A stretch of DNA of 64,000 bases. Source: Anthonomus grandis grandis. Its lineage: Eukaryota; Arthropoda; Insecta; Coleoptera; Curculionidae. Made by a program: the position numbers and the translations under genes. Shown here in pieces: positions 42,125 to 53,640 of this stretch; position 1 is the stretch's first letter, and every line of letters begins with the position of its first letter. The stretch is from contig NC_065547.1 of assembly GCF_022605725.1 (NCBI RefSeq), forward strand, positions 11,325,167 through 11,389,166, given 5' to 3'. A model generated the notes under the pieces. It was not told where the DNA came from, ran no database searches, and was given only the letters and a program-made list of their open reading frames with translations.

Positions 42125-42814
42125 TTTTCTAGAATTTGTATACTTGCTTGCTTTGACTGTCAGTATTCTCCTAAAATTATTGGTCTCTTTCGGCAAAAAC
42201 AATGAAGATAATTCTAAATATTTCGAAACTGTTCCATCGGGTTTTAAAAAGGACGCGCTTCGTGACAATTCATTCAGTTTTAATTTTTTAGTCAGTTTTT
42301 ACCTTGGAAACAATTAAACGACAGTCAAGGCAAGTTAGGTTAGTGTTTTTTGTCGTTGACAATGAAAGTGTGTTCCCGAATTTCGTTACAATATCAACAG
42401 CAAAAATACAAAAAAATCTCCTCATTCCTTTTATGAAAAATTCCTTATGTCAGAGATTTGTAACATATTATGAACCTGTAAAAAACACTAGACTTCCTGC
42501 TTCGATTAGGAACACTCTGCATGAAAGAAGAAAACTCAACAATATTACAAAAGACTTTCTGTTAGAAGACCCTGAGTACTTTAGAGATTTGTTAAACTAA
42601 AATTTAAAGAAATAAAATCCCTTACATTTTTGTGTTATTTCAATTATTGTTTTGTTTTTCATAATTATGCAATGCTTCTCGCATTCTTGCCGCCTTTGTC
42701 TTTTCGTCGCCATCACCTCCTCACCTCCGTCATAACTTATAAATATCGTAATATTAATAAGATATGGTTATTTTAATGTTATGTTAATAGTTGACGAAAT
42801 TAAAAATAACTTCC

Positions 42815-43140
42815 AGGCACTATTAGACAGTAAGACCTGCAAACGTATATAAAAACTTCAACTACCTGGAAAAATCAGTTTCCCTTCATTATCCAGGCAA
42901 TGACAGTTCAAGAGATGAAAAGAGTTCAAGAGTTGAAAAATGTTCTTCAAGTACTAAAGGTTTCTAGAGAAAGTTATGACTTTTTCAAACCAATTGAAGA
43001 AGAACATAAAAATGGGTTTAACAAATCGGAAAAGGCATTTTTTATTCTGTCCAGGCAGTTGAGAAAATCAAAAATAACTTCCAGGTACTTTCAGGCAGTT
43101 AAACCCGAAATTGTTTATAAAGACGTCAACTGCCTGGAAA
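42815..43140. repeat. Second CCTGGAA/TTCCAGG field
   Basis: Copies: TTCCAGGCACT (42815), TACCTGGAA (42864), ATCCAGGCAATG (42892), TCCAGGCAGTTGAG (43051), TTCCAGGTACT (43080) and AACTGCCTGGAA (43128). Both orientations occur. Similar to 21770-22740 and 54190-58935. Confidence 0.6.
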
Positions 43141-45465
43141 AAATATATTTTTTTTACATCATTCAGACAGTAAAAGTCAAAGTTGATAAAGTTCATTGAA
43201 TAATACTGCTGTTTTGAATTTTACTTTAAAGTTCAACTTTTTTAATGCTAGAAATACCATAAATTTAGAATCTTTTAAGGAAAGCAAGAATCGATACTGC
43301 AGTGTTGCCAGTCCAGAAATCCCCGAAATATTTGATAATAAAGCCATACTGGAAGCCTAAAAGTACCCATTATTTAGTTGCAGTAAAATAATGAATTGTA
43401 ACTAAATTATATAAAACGTGATACTCGAAGCCTAAAATTCTTCAGAGGTCTTTGGCTCTACCATTCATTTCCTAATTTATTTTTTCAAACTTTTTTTTCT
43501 TGGATAAGTTTCTATCTATTATACGCAAGCAAAGGGAAATTTTTTGGATATCCAGGAAAATCTTGATATAAATACTTAAATTAATTGATATTCCTTAAAT
43601 TGAATTCTTGGACAGTTGGGTGGAGAGAAAAAAATCATGCTAATCCATTAAAGGCAGGATAAAATTATCCTGAACGGGATATATAGGTTCCTCATAAGGT
43701 TTTTTTGATAATTCTTTAGTATTTTGTTAAAATTTGGATTAGCTTATTTGGATTTAACCCAATAGAGTGCGATAAAATTTCCCTGAACAAATTTCGGAAA
43801 AAAGGAAAAATGTGTTAGGTATACATACATTTTAGGTATACAATGGATTTAATATTTATTTGCCTGACTAGGTAGATCACTACTTATCAAGTGTGTCCTT
43901 ATAGAGAAAATCCAAAATAACATATAAAAATATATGGATTGATTTGAACAGACTGTATACACTTCTATAAAAATCCATACTGGATTACCTTGTATAGATT
44001 AATAATTACAATGTGAACAATAAAAGAAAACAAACAAGTACATAATTATTTGCGGTCAGAAATTCCTAAAATCAGATGTACGTCAGAGGGCAATTTTATG
44101 GACTTTACCTTACGCGCATACCAGCAGCTCCATTATTTATATGCATTTAAAAGAACTGGTTCTCTAACAGGTTGATTTTGCTGAATATTTTGATTTTTTT
44201 TTGTTTAGGCTAGTTTGTTGGCATTAGTATACTTATAGAGATTGGTTGGATTTAGATATTTTAAAAAATAAAACTTTTTGCCCTAAAAATTGTCATAAGA
44301 GCTGGGGGCATTTGAGCAAAATTTTGAAATAGGAAATTGCACTTTTTCGAAGGGACAAAACGCTTTCATATCTTTGAAAGCAAGATAGCTAGCTAGATAT
44401 GTGAAAATTGAAACGCGAATTGCTCTGATAAAATTATTATCAGAGCTGAAAATAAAATTTGAAAATAAAAAATATACTAAATTCTAGGTAGAAAATGCTC
44501 TTAAAACGAGATACTAAGAAGCTACAGATTTGCTTTTACACTCAGATTCTCTTAAAAAAATCATTGGACCAACGTTCTTTCCAAAAAAAAATTAAACTGA
44601 GAAAATTCATCTTGAAATGTGTGAAAAATGTTTTTCATGGAAGTTTGTAGGGATAAGGTGCTCATATCTCTAAAGTCAAGAAAATTGAATTGCAGGTTCT
44701 TCTGATAAATTCGTTTTTTTTTTCAAAAATATTTTTGCACTTTTTTTTTAATATAAGAATGTAGATATCTTTGATATCAAAATAAAAGCATTGGGACTTC
44801 CCCATTTCCTCCTCATTAACCTTAAAGCGTCTTAAAGCAAGATTCGCAACAGTAAGCCTAAATAAGTAAAAAAGCCAGTTATGTGCACACAGTGGGTCAA
44901 CATGTTGCAGAAAATTGTCAAATATCAAAACACAGAAAAACTTAATACACTCTGGCTATTCTGCAATTATGAAGAATTTTAGTTCTGTGAGGAGCTACAA
45001 AGTTAAATTATTTAGATTTCAAGTTCAATCAAAATCCTGTTTCACGTTTAATATTCATTCATAAATTCAAGTTTTAATAATTTTGTTCTTTCTGTAACCT
45101 GTATGTGCTAATTTAAATATTCTTTTAAAGATCAAATTATTTGTTCAGGCTTGTATTTCTTGTATCCGACAACAACGCGAAATCTCCTATATAATGGTAC
45201 ATAAGTGGTACTTCTCTATCTCTTCTTCTTGTAGGATTAAGATTTGGTTCTGCCAAGTTCATCGACAGGTTACGCGGTAGATTTGACTCGGATTAGCAAA
45301 CTAATATACTTTTTAGGTGAAGTTTAGTTTTTAAATTGTGGAAAAATGTTTAAATTTCGTAAGTAGAACTTTTTTTGAGAATTGATTTAATAGTAGTGTT
45401 TTTTTTTTAATTATTAACATCCAAAAAGAAGCTCTGTTGTCAGGTTTCCGGTGGTAGAATTGGTG

Positions 45466-45513
45466 TTTGGTGACTTATTTGAAGCTTTTGACTGTGTTTG
45501 TCATAAGATTTAG
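45466..45513 (+). pseudogene. Reverse-transcriptase palm shard
   Basis: Reads FGDLFEAFDCVCHKI then stop, resembling the CDLSKAFDxVNHxIL block of LINE reverse transcriptase. Isolated. Confidence 0.55.
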
Positions 45514-46097
45514 ATTGAGTGAAATTTTGAAGATTTCTTGAAGTTCTGAGATTAAGTGGCATTTTAGGTAACGTTTTGCTATGTAATGTAAATCCGTTAT
45601 TAGATACTAAAATAGTTTCAATTTGATTTTTTTTTCCAAAAAATTGGTCAAGAATCGATCTTTCATTTTTGAATACAAAAATTATTTGTGTCTCAAACAA
45701 ATTAGAAAAACTCATCGGTTCACTTAATTATCTAAAGACTTATATCTAACTCTCTATAATATAGATATCTGCTTATATCAATTATTTTAATATCTGTGCT
45801 TATAATGCTCATTTACTTTATATATTTTTATATATCTACTACCTAATAGGAAAGAATAGGACATCTTTTGAAAATCTTAGACAAGGTCACTCGCTTCTCG
45901 CCTTGGAGTCCAAGCAAGGCATTGTTTTAATTTAAGACAACACAGGGTGACTCTGATAGGTAGGAAAATAATACTAGAAAAATATAGGAAGTGTTTCTAA
46001 CTAGCTTATATTTTACATCCAATGTCTAATTTTATCTATCTTATCCTAGACTAGTACACAGAATAGTATAAGTATGTAGTATAACTAGAATAGTACA

Positions 46098-46565
46098 CAG
46101 GGTAATTCATTAAGAATGGGCAATCTCTGAACTGGAGATACTACACACCAAAATATTGCGATTGAGCTAACATGTCTTATACAAATGTTGCAGGTTTACG
46201 AGATACAGGGTATTTAAAGTTGGAATTTTAATTTGAAATTTCTTAATAATTTGTGATTTTAAGCAGTATCGTCTTGAAAGTTATTTATTAAGCATTATTT
46301 ATACAGGGTGTTAGTTACACCCTGTTACTTAGGTAAATTACAACATATCTTTTTTGCCTAATCAGTTATGGCGTTGATTGAATATTTGGTAACAAATATT
46401 CAATCAACGCAAACAGTTATGGCTAAAACGACCAGAAAATCTAAAAGGCAGTTCAATTCTGAATAAAAAAGGTACTCTTGCTTATTTCATGTAACTCTAT
46501 CAGTTTTTAAGTTATTTGCATTTTAAACATGGTCATTTATTTTTGTTATTACATTGACTTTTTTT
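46098..46565 (+). repeat. Left terminal inverted repeat of the long-TIR element
   Basis: It pairs with the reverse complement of the right arm. It contains a 52-bp insertion absent from the right arm, comprising the palindrome at 46371-46410 and a duplicated CAGTTATGGC. Confidence 0.88.
46371..46410. repeat. Perfect palindrome, 18-bp arms, 4-nt spacer
   Basis: GCGTTGATTGAATATTTG, then GTAA, then the exact reverse complement. CAGTTATGGC occurs on both sides (46363-46372 and 46414-46423). The right TIR copy has one CAGTTGTGGC and no palindrome. Confidence 0.95.
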
Positions 46566-46678
46566 CAAGTAGGCTTGTGTCAGCACTTATCAGTTTTTTG
46601 TGTAAAGAAATTATATGACAATTTTACTGTCACTAAGTAAGAGTGTATTATATGTAGTAAAAATTCTAAAATAAGAAA

Positions 46679-47730
46679 ATGCCACGTCATACTGAATATT
46701 CCAAGAGTGAAATGCGTGATATGATTTGCGTTTTTGCTCAGTCAAATTATCGTGGACTTGATGCACCCAGAAGGTATTTAGAATTATACCCAAATCGAAG
46801 ACAACCCAATCACAAACTGTTCAGACGTATTTATACCCGCCTAGGCGAAACAGGGTGTTTTCGTCCTAAAACCTTAAATGGTGCTCCAAAAAATATCAAC
46901 GTCGATGATGAAGAAGAGGTTTTAGCTCGTATTTCAGAAAATCGGTTAAGTACGGCAACAGGAGTAAGCCAATCGTCTATCTAGAGAATTTTAAAGAAAG
47001 AGAATCTCCGTCCATAACACTATACTCCTGTCCAAAATTTGCTACCTCAAGATTTACCAGTTCGCCCACAGTTTGCTCAATTTATGCTAGATAGACAATC
47101 CGAATACCAGGAATTTCTTAATGATTTTCTTTTCACCAATAAGGCGACGTTTACTAGACGAGGTGTTTTTAATTAAAAAAACAATCATTTGTGGGACTCG
47201 AAAATTCACATGATCTAAAGGAACGACATTTTCAGCATGAATTCAAGGTAAATATTTGGTGCGGTGTGATATCTGGTTTTTTTATTGGTCCTTTTGAACT
47301 TCCTCCTAATCTGAACGGGCTCCTCTATTTAAACTTCCTTGAACAACAGTTAAACCCACTACTAGAAGATGTATCACTAGCCATAAGGCATGTGGTTTAT
47401 GCAAGTTTATGCAATATGTGCCACATTTTTCTCTGCCAGTACGGCGATACCTGAATGAGCATTTTCCTCAGCGGTGGATTTGTGGCGGTAAATTTGTTTG
47501 GCCACCTAGAAGTCCAAATTTAAACCCTCTAGACTTCTCAATATGGTCACACATGAAGGACATGGTTTACAAAGACACAATTAATTCCATCGAAGAATTA
47601 CGACAGAAAATTCAAGCTGCTTATATAAATATTATTAAAAATAATCGTTATTTAATATTCAAAGATTTTTAAGAAGACGCCTTACAAAGTGTATTGAAGT
47701 GGAAGGCGGGCATTTTGAGCATTTACTTTA
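46679..47730 (+). pseudogene. Mariner-type transposase of the second long-TIR element
   Basis: ATG at 46679: MPRHTEYSKSEMRDMICVFA, YPNRRQPNHKLFRRIYTRLG, ETGCFRPK and an acidic linker to TATGVSQSSI, then a stop. It resumes as TPVQNLLPQDLP, FTNKATFTRRGVFN (TDEA reads TNKA, first Asp lost), FQHEFKVNIWCGVISGFFIG, LPPNLNGLLYLNFLE, then PHFSLPVRRYLNEHFPQRWI, PRSPNLNPLDFSIWSHMKDM (third position NPLDF kept) and YKDTINSIEELRQKI. The motif QDGAPAH is degraded. Clearly inactive, related to 38856-39955. Confidence 0.82.
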
Positions 47731-47881
47731 AAGTTTTCTTTTAATATTGTTACTGATTGTTATTTGTTGTCTTTACTGTTGTTACCCAGCATAGTAGTGA
47801 TTTAAAAGAATAAATTGCTATTAAGCCAATGTAATAACGGTGGCTTAGCATTTTTTATGCTGAATGTTTAAAATGCAAATA

Positions 47882-50107
47882 CAGTAGAGTCTCGATAACG
47901 TGAACGTCCCATAACGTGAACATCCCTAAACGTGAACAGCCTAATTGGTATTCAGCCTATTCTAAAACGTGAACGCCAAAAATATCTCGCCTCTATAAAG
48001 TGAACAAAAAATATTTATATCGTTTTACTGTTTTACCCGTACTCCGTAGGCATTAAGCGGCATTTCCTATGTTCCCTTTGTCGGCAACTTTAGTACTAAC
48101 TTAGTGCTTTTGCATATCGCCGCGAAATTGTATATCTTGTTTGTACATGTTTGGAAGAGATATGAAATTTGCGTCTTATTCAGTGTTTGTTCGCCGATCA
48201 ATACGAAACAAGCATGATGTCTACTAAGAAAGTAAATAATTTAACTCTGGAAAAAAAAGCCCAACTCTTGTCCGATGTTAGTAGAGGTTGCGGAGTTACC
48301 TTTTTAGCAAAAAAATATGAAATAGCCAAATCCACGGTGTGTGCAATTAAGAAGAAAAAAGACCAAATTACTTCAACAGTTGCCTTGACTTTTTCTGGAC
48401 CAGGTAAACGAAAATCTCTTAGACCTTCTGAACATCCATTAATGGAAAAAGCTTTGTATAAGTGGTTTTTGCGACAACGAGAGAGGAATGCACCAATAAG
48501 AGGTTTAATTTTAAAAGAGAAAGCCAAATATTTTCACAAAAAACTGTACGACAAAAATTCCACTTTTTCTGCGAGCTCGGGGTGGTTGCAAAAGTTCAAG
48601 AAAAGATTTGGCATACGCTTCCTAACAATAACTGGTGAAAAACTATCTTCTCAGCCCGAGCTGGTTTCACCATTCTTACGTAAACTTGAAGAAAAAATCA
48701 AGGACCTAAACTTAGACTATAACCAAGTGTACAACGCCGATGAAACCGGCTTATACTGGAAGTTTTTACCCGGAAAGACTTACGTATCCAGTGAAGAAAA
48801 AACTGCCCCTGGAAGAAAATCAGCCAAAGAAAGAATAACGTTTCTAGCATGTACAAATGCGACTGGACTACATAAATTGACACTACTTTGGTAATAGGGA
48901 AAGCTAAAAAACCACGAAGTTTTAAGAACTCTTACATTCCTGTACACTACAAAAACTCACAATCTGCATGGATGACAGCCGGAATTTTTAAGGAATGGTT
49001 CAAAGAAATTTTTGTTCCTGAGGTAAATTTCCTGCCATAGCTATACATTTCAAAATTAAAAGTTTGTTTTAATTTTAGGTGAGAAAGTTTCTTAAGGTCT
49101 TCCAGAGAAAGCACTTCTTTTATTGGATAATGCCCCCAGTCATCCTGCAGTAGAGGAACTTTTATCTGATGATGGACTAATTCAAATTATGTATATGCCT
49201 CCCAATATGACATCCTTAATTCAACCTATGTACCAAAACGTTATTAGGTTGACTAAACTGCATTATCGCTCCATGTTTTTGGCAATGGTTGTAGCTAATA
49301 AATCTAAGGACATGAATGTCATTATCAAACAATACAACCTCAGGGATGCTATTTTAAACTTATCACGAGCATGGAATAAATTAGAACCAGCAACCATTAA
49401 AAAGTGCTGGAAAAATATTTTCGAAAGCCAAAGCAATGATGATCGTGAAGACACAATATCCTTGGCAACTTTTCGTCAAGAATTGCTAAGCCTGAATAGC
49501 ATTGTAGAGACTAACCTCAATTTATTAGAAGAAATTGATCCAGGGCAAGACTTCGAAAGTGGAGATATCGAAGAATGAAATGAAGATGACTTCGTTGAAC
49601 ATGATGAGAATTGTACTGCAGTATCTAATAAAGATTCAGAAACAGAACAGGATCAAGATCCAGAGGTTTCTCAGGCTATGGATAAAGTCACTCACGTTGA
49701 GGCAGTTCGTATATTTAACAGAGGTCTAGAATGGGCGGAGCAAAACAATGCCGACTTCGAGGATATTCAGTCTTTACACAAATTACGTGAATGTGCAACT
49801 ATTCTTTCAAACAAACAACGTATTAAATATAATCAATGTATATTATACTTACTTACATACATTTATGTACTTACCTATAAAGTAAATATTTTTTTCTTTA
49901 TACCATGTATAAACATACACATATACATTTTTAACTATGTATTACTAACTGTATAACATGTTTTTGTTTGATTTTCCAATAAAATATATATTCAAAGTAC
50001 ATATACGTGTTAGTTTATCATGCTATTAATTTTATCCAGTAACATGAACTCCTCGAAAACATGAACACAGTCATCCCTAATTAGTTCACGTTATCGAGAC
50101 TCTACTG
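47882..50107 (+). mobile_element. Tigger/pogo-type DNA transposon
   Basis: Perfect 24-bp TIRs start CAGTAGAGTCTCGATAACG at 47882 and, inverted, at 50107. TA flanks on both sides. The left subterminal region has four ACGTGAAC copies (47898, 47914, 47930, 47967), the first three at 16-bp spacing, with degenerate AGTGAAC and ACATGAAC copies further in and at the right end: likely transposase-binding sites. Confidence 0.95.
48214..49840 (+). pseudogene. Tigger/jerky-like transposase, recently inactivated
   Basis: Start at 48214 or 48217 (MMSTKKVNNLTLEKKAQLLS) with a psq-type HTH (FLAKKYEIAKSTVCAIKK), a CENP-B-type second HTH (LMEKALYKWFLRQRERNAPI) and SGWLQKFKKRFGI. The catalytic domain has YNADETGLYW (first Asp). 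A frameshift at about 48890 leads into GKAKKPRSFKNSYIPVHY. A GT-AG intron (49022-49079) follows FVPE, then a second frameshift, then LLDNAPSHP (second Asp) and PPNMTSLIQPMYQNVI. The family's third catalytic Asp sits in QPMDQ; here it is Tyr. An in-frame TGA at 49576 precedes an acidic C-terminal tail to about 49840. TIRs are still perfect, so the insertion is young. Confidence 0.88.
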
Positions 50108-50516
50108 TAACTTAAAAACTGATAAAGTTATACAAAATAAACAAGAGTACTTTTTTATTCAAAATTAAACTGCCTTTTAGATATTCTGGTCGTTTTAGCC
50201 ACAACTGATTACGCAAAAAAGGTATGTTGTAATTTACCTAAGTAACGGGGTGTAACTAACGCCTTGTATAAATAATGCTAAATTCACCACAAAAGTTCGT
50301 AATTTTTATGTCAAAACACATAAAGCCACCAATTTTCAAGACGACTGCTTAAAATCATAAAATTATTAAGAAATTTCAAATTAAAATTCCAACTTTAAAT
50401 TCCCTGTATCTCGTAAACCTGCAACATTTGTATAAGACATGCTAAGCTCAATCGCAATAATTTTGGTGTGTACTATCTCCAGTTCAGAGATTGCCCATTC
50501 TTAAGGAATCACCCTG

Positions 50517-52033
50517 TATACTATTATAATTTTACTATCCATTATAAGTCTAGTTTTTATGTGAATTATATTTTATTTTTACATAGCTTTAAAAATTTAA
50601 CAAAAATTGCTTCTAGTTTTTTATTTGTGGTAACTTCTACCATAAGGGTTGCGTGGCCCATTGGAAGTAAGGATAGTTTTCCAAGTTCCATGTTTAAAAA
50701 CTGAATGGCTTAGGAATTGTTTTTACAAGCAAAAAGTCTATGATTCAGATCATCAATTGACTGATTATCACAATCGCAAATTTCTGTGTCTTTCATGTTC
50801 ATTTTATATAGGTATTGATTGAAATTATCGTGTCCTACCAAAAATCTAAAATAGGATATTGACAAGTAGCTTGGAAAATTATGGCTAAGGACTAAAGTGT
50901 TTTTGTCCAGCCTTTTTCTAATTGAAGTATAGGTATTTAAGTTTTTTTTTTAATTTTGTGATTTATTTAAAGTCTTTGACTGTGTCAACCAGTACAAGAT
51001 TTTATTATTATATATTAAAAGATATTAATTTTGGTGAAAGGTATTTTTTTCTTAGTCTAATTTAAGGGATTATTTTTAAAAGTTCTAGTCCGTTATTAAA
51101 ATCAAAATTTTAATTTTTTTTAATGTTTGCTAGAAGCTCTTTGTCAAGTTTTCATCTACCTAAAATGTTTTAATTAAATATTTAATTCTTAGTTTTTATT
51201 GCAAATTGCTTTTTAATTCAAATTCAAAAAACTTGAATTTTTTAAAATTTACTTACGCTTCAAAAATCTCATGATTTAAAAAAAAAATCTTTTTTTGAAA
51301 CAGCCATAAGATACTGATTAGAATTGTTAAGACATATGAGGTCAACTACCATTTTACGTAAATTAAAAACTAATATTATAATATCTTTATATTTAGCAAA
51401 TATGCTTCATATAAATTACAGTGGATTTAAATAATAAATACAATATTGATGTACCTATAAGTAATAAAAAATTAATTTAAAATACAAAAGTAAAAAAACA
51501 CTTATGGTAAATAAACTAGAATTTTAAAATTGAATTTGGTTTTTTCACAAAAGTTGGTCAAAAATTTAAGTTTTGTATTTTGTGACTTATCTGAAGCCTT
51601 TGACCGTGTCAGTCATAAGATTCTTAGTGAAATTGTTAAAACAAATGGGATCAACTTTGTTGACTTTAAACTTATCTGTTCCATTATTAAATTCTAAATA
51701 ACAGTATCTAAAAGTTAGAATATTTTCTAACAAAAATATAAAAAATTTTGTCAATAAACTAAATTCCTGCTCAAGGTGTAATATTCAAAACACAACTTAT
51801 TCCTCTAATGAAAAATTTAACAATTTTCTTAACAAGATTAATTATAGTTTTAGAGTGTCATTTCCCTACAAAAGATTTACTAACAAAAACGTAAACCCCA
51901 GCAATAAGAGTATCCCGCAAAAATAAAAGATGTCTTTCGTATCTTGCAAAGTTGACTGAAAATAGAAATTTTCTCCTATATGTTAAGAAATATAAGGCAA
52001 TTTTAAAAATCTGTTATATTGACAGCCAAAAAT
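50517..52033. other. LINE-derived debris
   Basis: AT-rich DNA with two reverse-transcriptase shards: FCDLFKVFDCVNQYKIL (about 50954-51004) and the one at 51578-51697. Surrounding text around 51165-51260 resembles CRAL-TRIO intron 3 at 35395-35540, suggesting one dispersed LINE family. Confidence 0.5.
51578..51697 (+). pseudogene. Reverse-transcriptase palm shard
   Basis: Open for 39 codons: FCDLSEAFDRVSHKILSEIV, then KTNGINFVDF, then a stop. The FCDLSxAFDxVxHxIL string is the catalytic A-box of LINE reverse transcriptases. Confidence 0.7.
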
Positions 52034-53640
52034 AAATTTTATTGAAATGAAATATTGAATTCAAAAAACTCTAAACGTAAAACTTGGACCATTGTAAATA
52101 ACATTGCTGGTCAAAAAGTTAAATCAAATAAAACCCTAGAAGTCAAATTTGATAATGTGGTATTATCAGACACTGGAATAATTGCTGAAAAACTTAACGA
52201 CCCCTGTCTACTGTCAGTTTTTTCTAAAATACTGAAGACCTTGGCCAAGACTCGCCTTACTGAATTTTTAAATAGGAATACAATAATAACACCTTCACAA
52301 TTTGGATTCAGAGCCAACACAAGCACTAAACAATTGACTGTAGCAGTGTATTGCGACCTTGTCAAAGCATTTGATTCTGTTAATTATCAAATGCTTTTGG
52401 AAAAACTTAACATATATGGCTACAGGGGTGCTGCCCTGGTCCGGTTTGCATCATATCTGTAGAACACGCAGCAGTGTGTGTGCGTTAGAGACCCTTGCGG
52501 AACTGAGGTGTCCTCTGGATTTAAGATCATTAGGAATGGGGTTCCTCAAGGTTCTGTATTGGGTCCCCTCCTGTTTATAGAGAGATATATATATTAATGA
52601 CCTAGCTGCTCTAAACCTCAAAGGCAAGCTAATCCTTTTTGCAGACGACCCTTCTCTATCTTGGTCAGGGCAGGATCCATCTCTTCTGCAGAGCGTTATA
52701 AACGAGGACTTGCACAAAATAAAATGCTGGTTTGATGAAAACAGGTTAGCTTTAAATACTTCTAAAACTAAATTTATGGTTTTTCCAAACACACTCTCTC
52801 CTAGAATATCCTTACAAATTCACAATAGTTTGGTTCAGAGAGTGGGTGAGTATATATTATCCTGGGACTAATGATTGACCAAAACTTAAAGTGGGATGTT
52901 CATATTAACAAGCTATTAAATAGTCTATCATCAGTTATTTACGCAATAAGAACAATAGCTATGGAAATTAATAACCCAGGCATCTCAAAAGAAGTATATC
53001 ATGCCCTTTTTCAATCTCACCTAAGGTATGGCATCTTGTTCTTTGGTTACTGTACTGCTACTAAGTTACATTCTGTTTCTTCTGCAGAAGAGAGCTGTTA
53101 GGGTCTTATCATGTACAGACTATAGGGACCACTGTAAGCCTCTGTTTCAACACTACAAAATACTAACTCTATGTGATCTTATTTTGTTTGAACTATTTCG
53201 TCACTGTCATTCTAATACCTTCCAACAAAGGGCTAATATACATAATTACCAACCACGTTCTAGACAAAACCTTCAGGTACCTCAGTCTCCGAGCACTTTA
53301 AGTAGAAATACTATTTTCCACTATGGAAAGCTCATGTAGAATTTATTGCCTTTAAGGATTCGCAACTTGAATAGACGAAAATTTGATATTGTCATTAAAA
53401 AAGTTTTATTGAGATCTGCTAATTATTCTTTCACAGAATTTCTTGACCTATGTTGCAGCACCTTAATGACTTGTAATTTGTGTGCATATATGTCTAGGTT
53501 AATCTTATATTATTTCTACTGTACCTCTAAGTACCCTTTGTAATTGTTTGTCATATGTTTATTGTAAATTTAGGAATTCTTTGTAAATTGTACAGCAAAA
53601 AAAGTACAGCTTTTCAATAAACTTTTGACTTGACTTGACT
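52034..53640 (+). pseudogene. 5'-truncated non-LTR retrotransposon (Jockey/CR1-like) with ACTTG tail
   Basis: Blocks: KRKTWTIVNNIAGQK, SVFSKILKTLAKTRLTEFLN, PSQFGFRANTSTKQ, YCDLVKAFDSVNYQML, RNGVPQGSVLGPLL, INDLAALNLKGKLILFADDP (active site present as FADD), KTKFMVFP, GLMIDQNLKWDVHINKLL, FQSHLRYGILFFG, LLQKRAVRVLSC and a C-terminal tail to about 53540. The NYRPI segment is deleted and the frame breaks near 52460, 52575, 52860 and 53090. The 3' end has TTCAATAAACTTTTGACTTG followed by short ACTTG tandem repeats at 53623-53641, a typical microsatellite-like LINE tail. Confidence 0.85.

Larger units (their letters stand above)
42125..46097. other. Repeat-derived intergenic DNA, no gene recognised
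   Basis: An ORF at 42304-42600 ends NITKDFLLEDPEYFRDLLN and is followed by an AATAAAA (about 42611); it could be a LINE 3' end or unknown exon, but I see no domain. The CCAGG field (42815-43140) and one reverse-transcriptase shard (45466-45513) are listed separately. Confidence 0.4.
46098..50516 (+). mobile_element. Mariner-type element with ~0.45-kb TIRs, carrying a nested Tigger element
   Basis: The left end (CAGGGTAATTCATTAAGAAT) and the inverted right end (CAGGGTGATTCCTTAAGAAT) match over roughly 400-460 bp. The arms are 46098 to about 46565 and, on the right, about 47800-47881 plus 50108-50516. The right arm is interrupted by the Tigger element at its TA dinucleotide: deleting 47882-50107 plus one TA restores the text of the left arm across that point. 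Confidence 0.9.

Noticed and set aside
42304..42600. 98-codon plus-strand ORF followed by AATAAAA
   Set aside because: No recognisable domain; could be a retroelement 3' end, but not supportable as a gene.
48198..48527. 109-codon minus-strand ORF
   Set aside because: Antisense shadow of the Tigger transposase.
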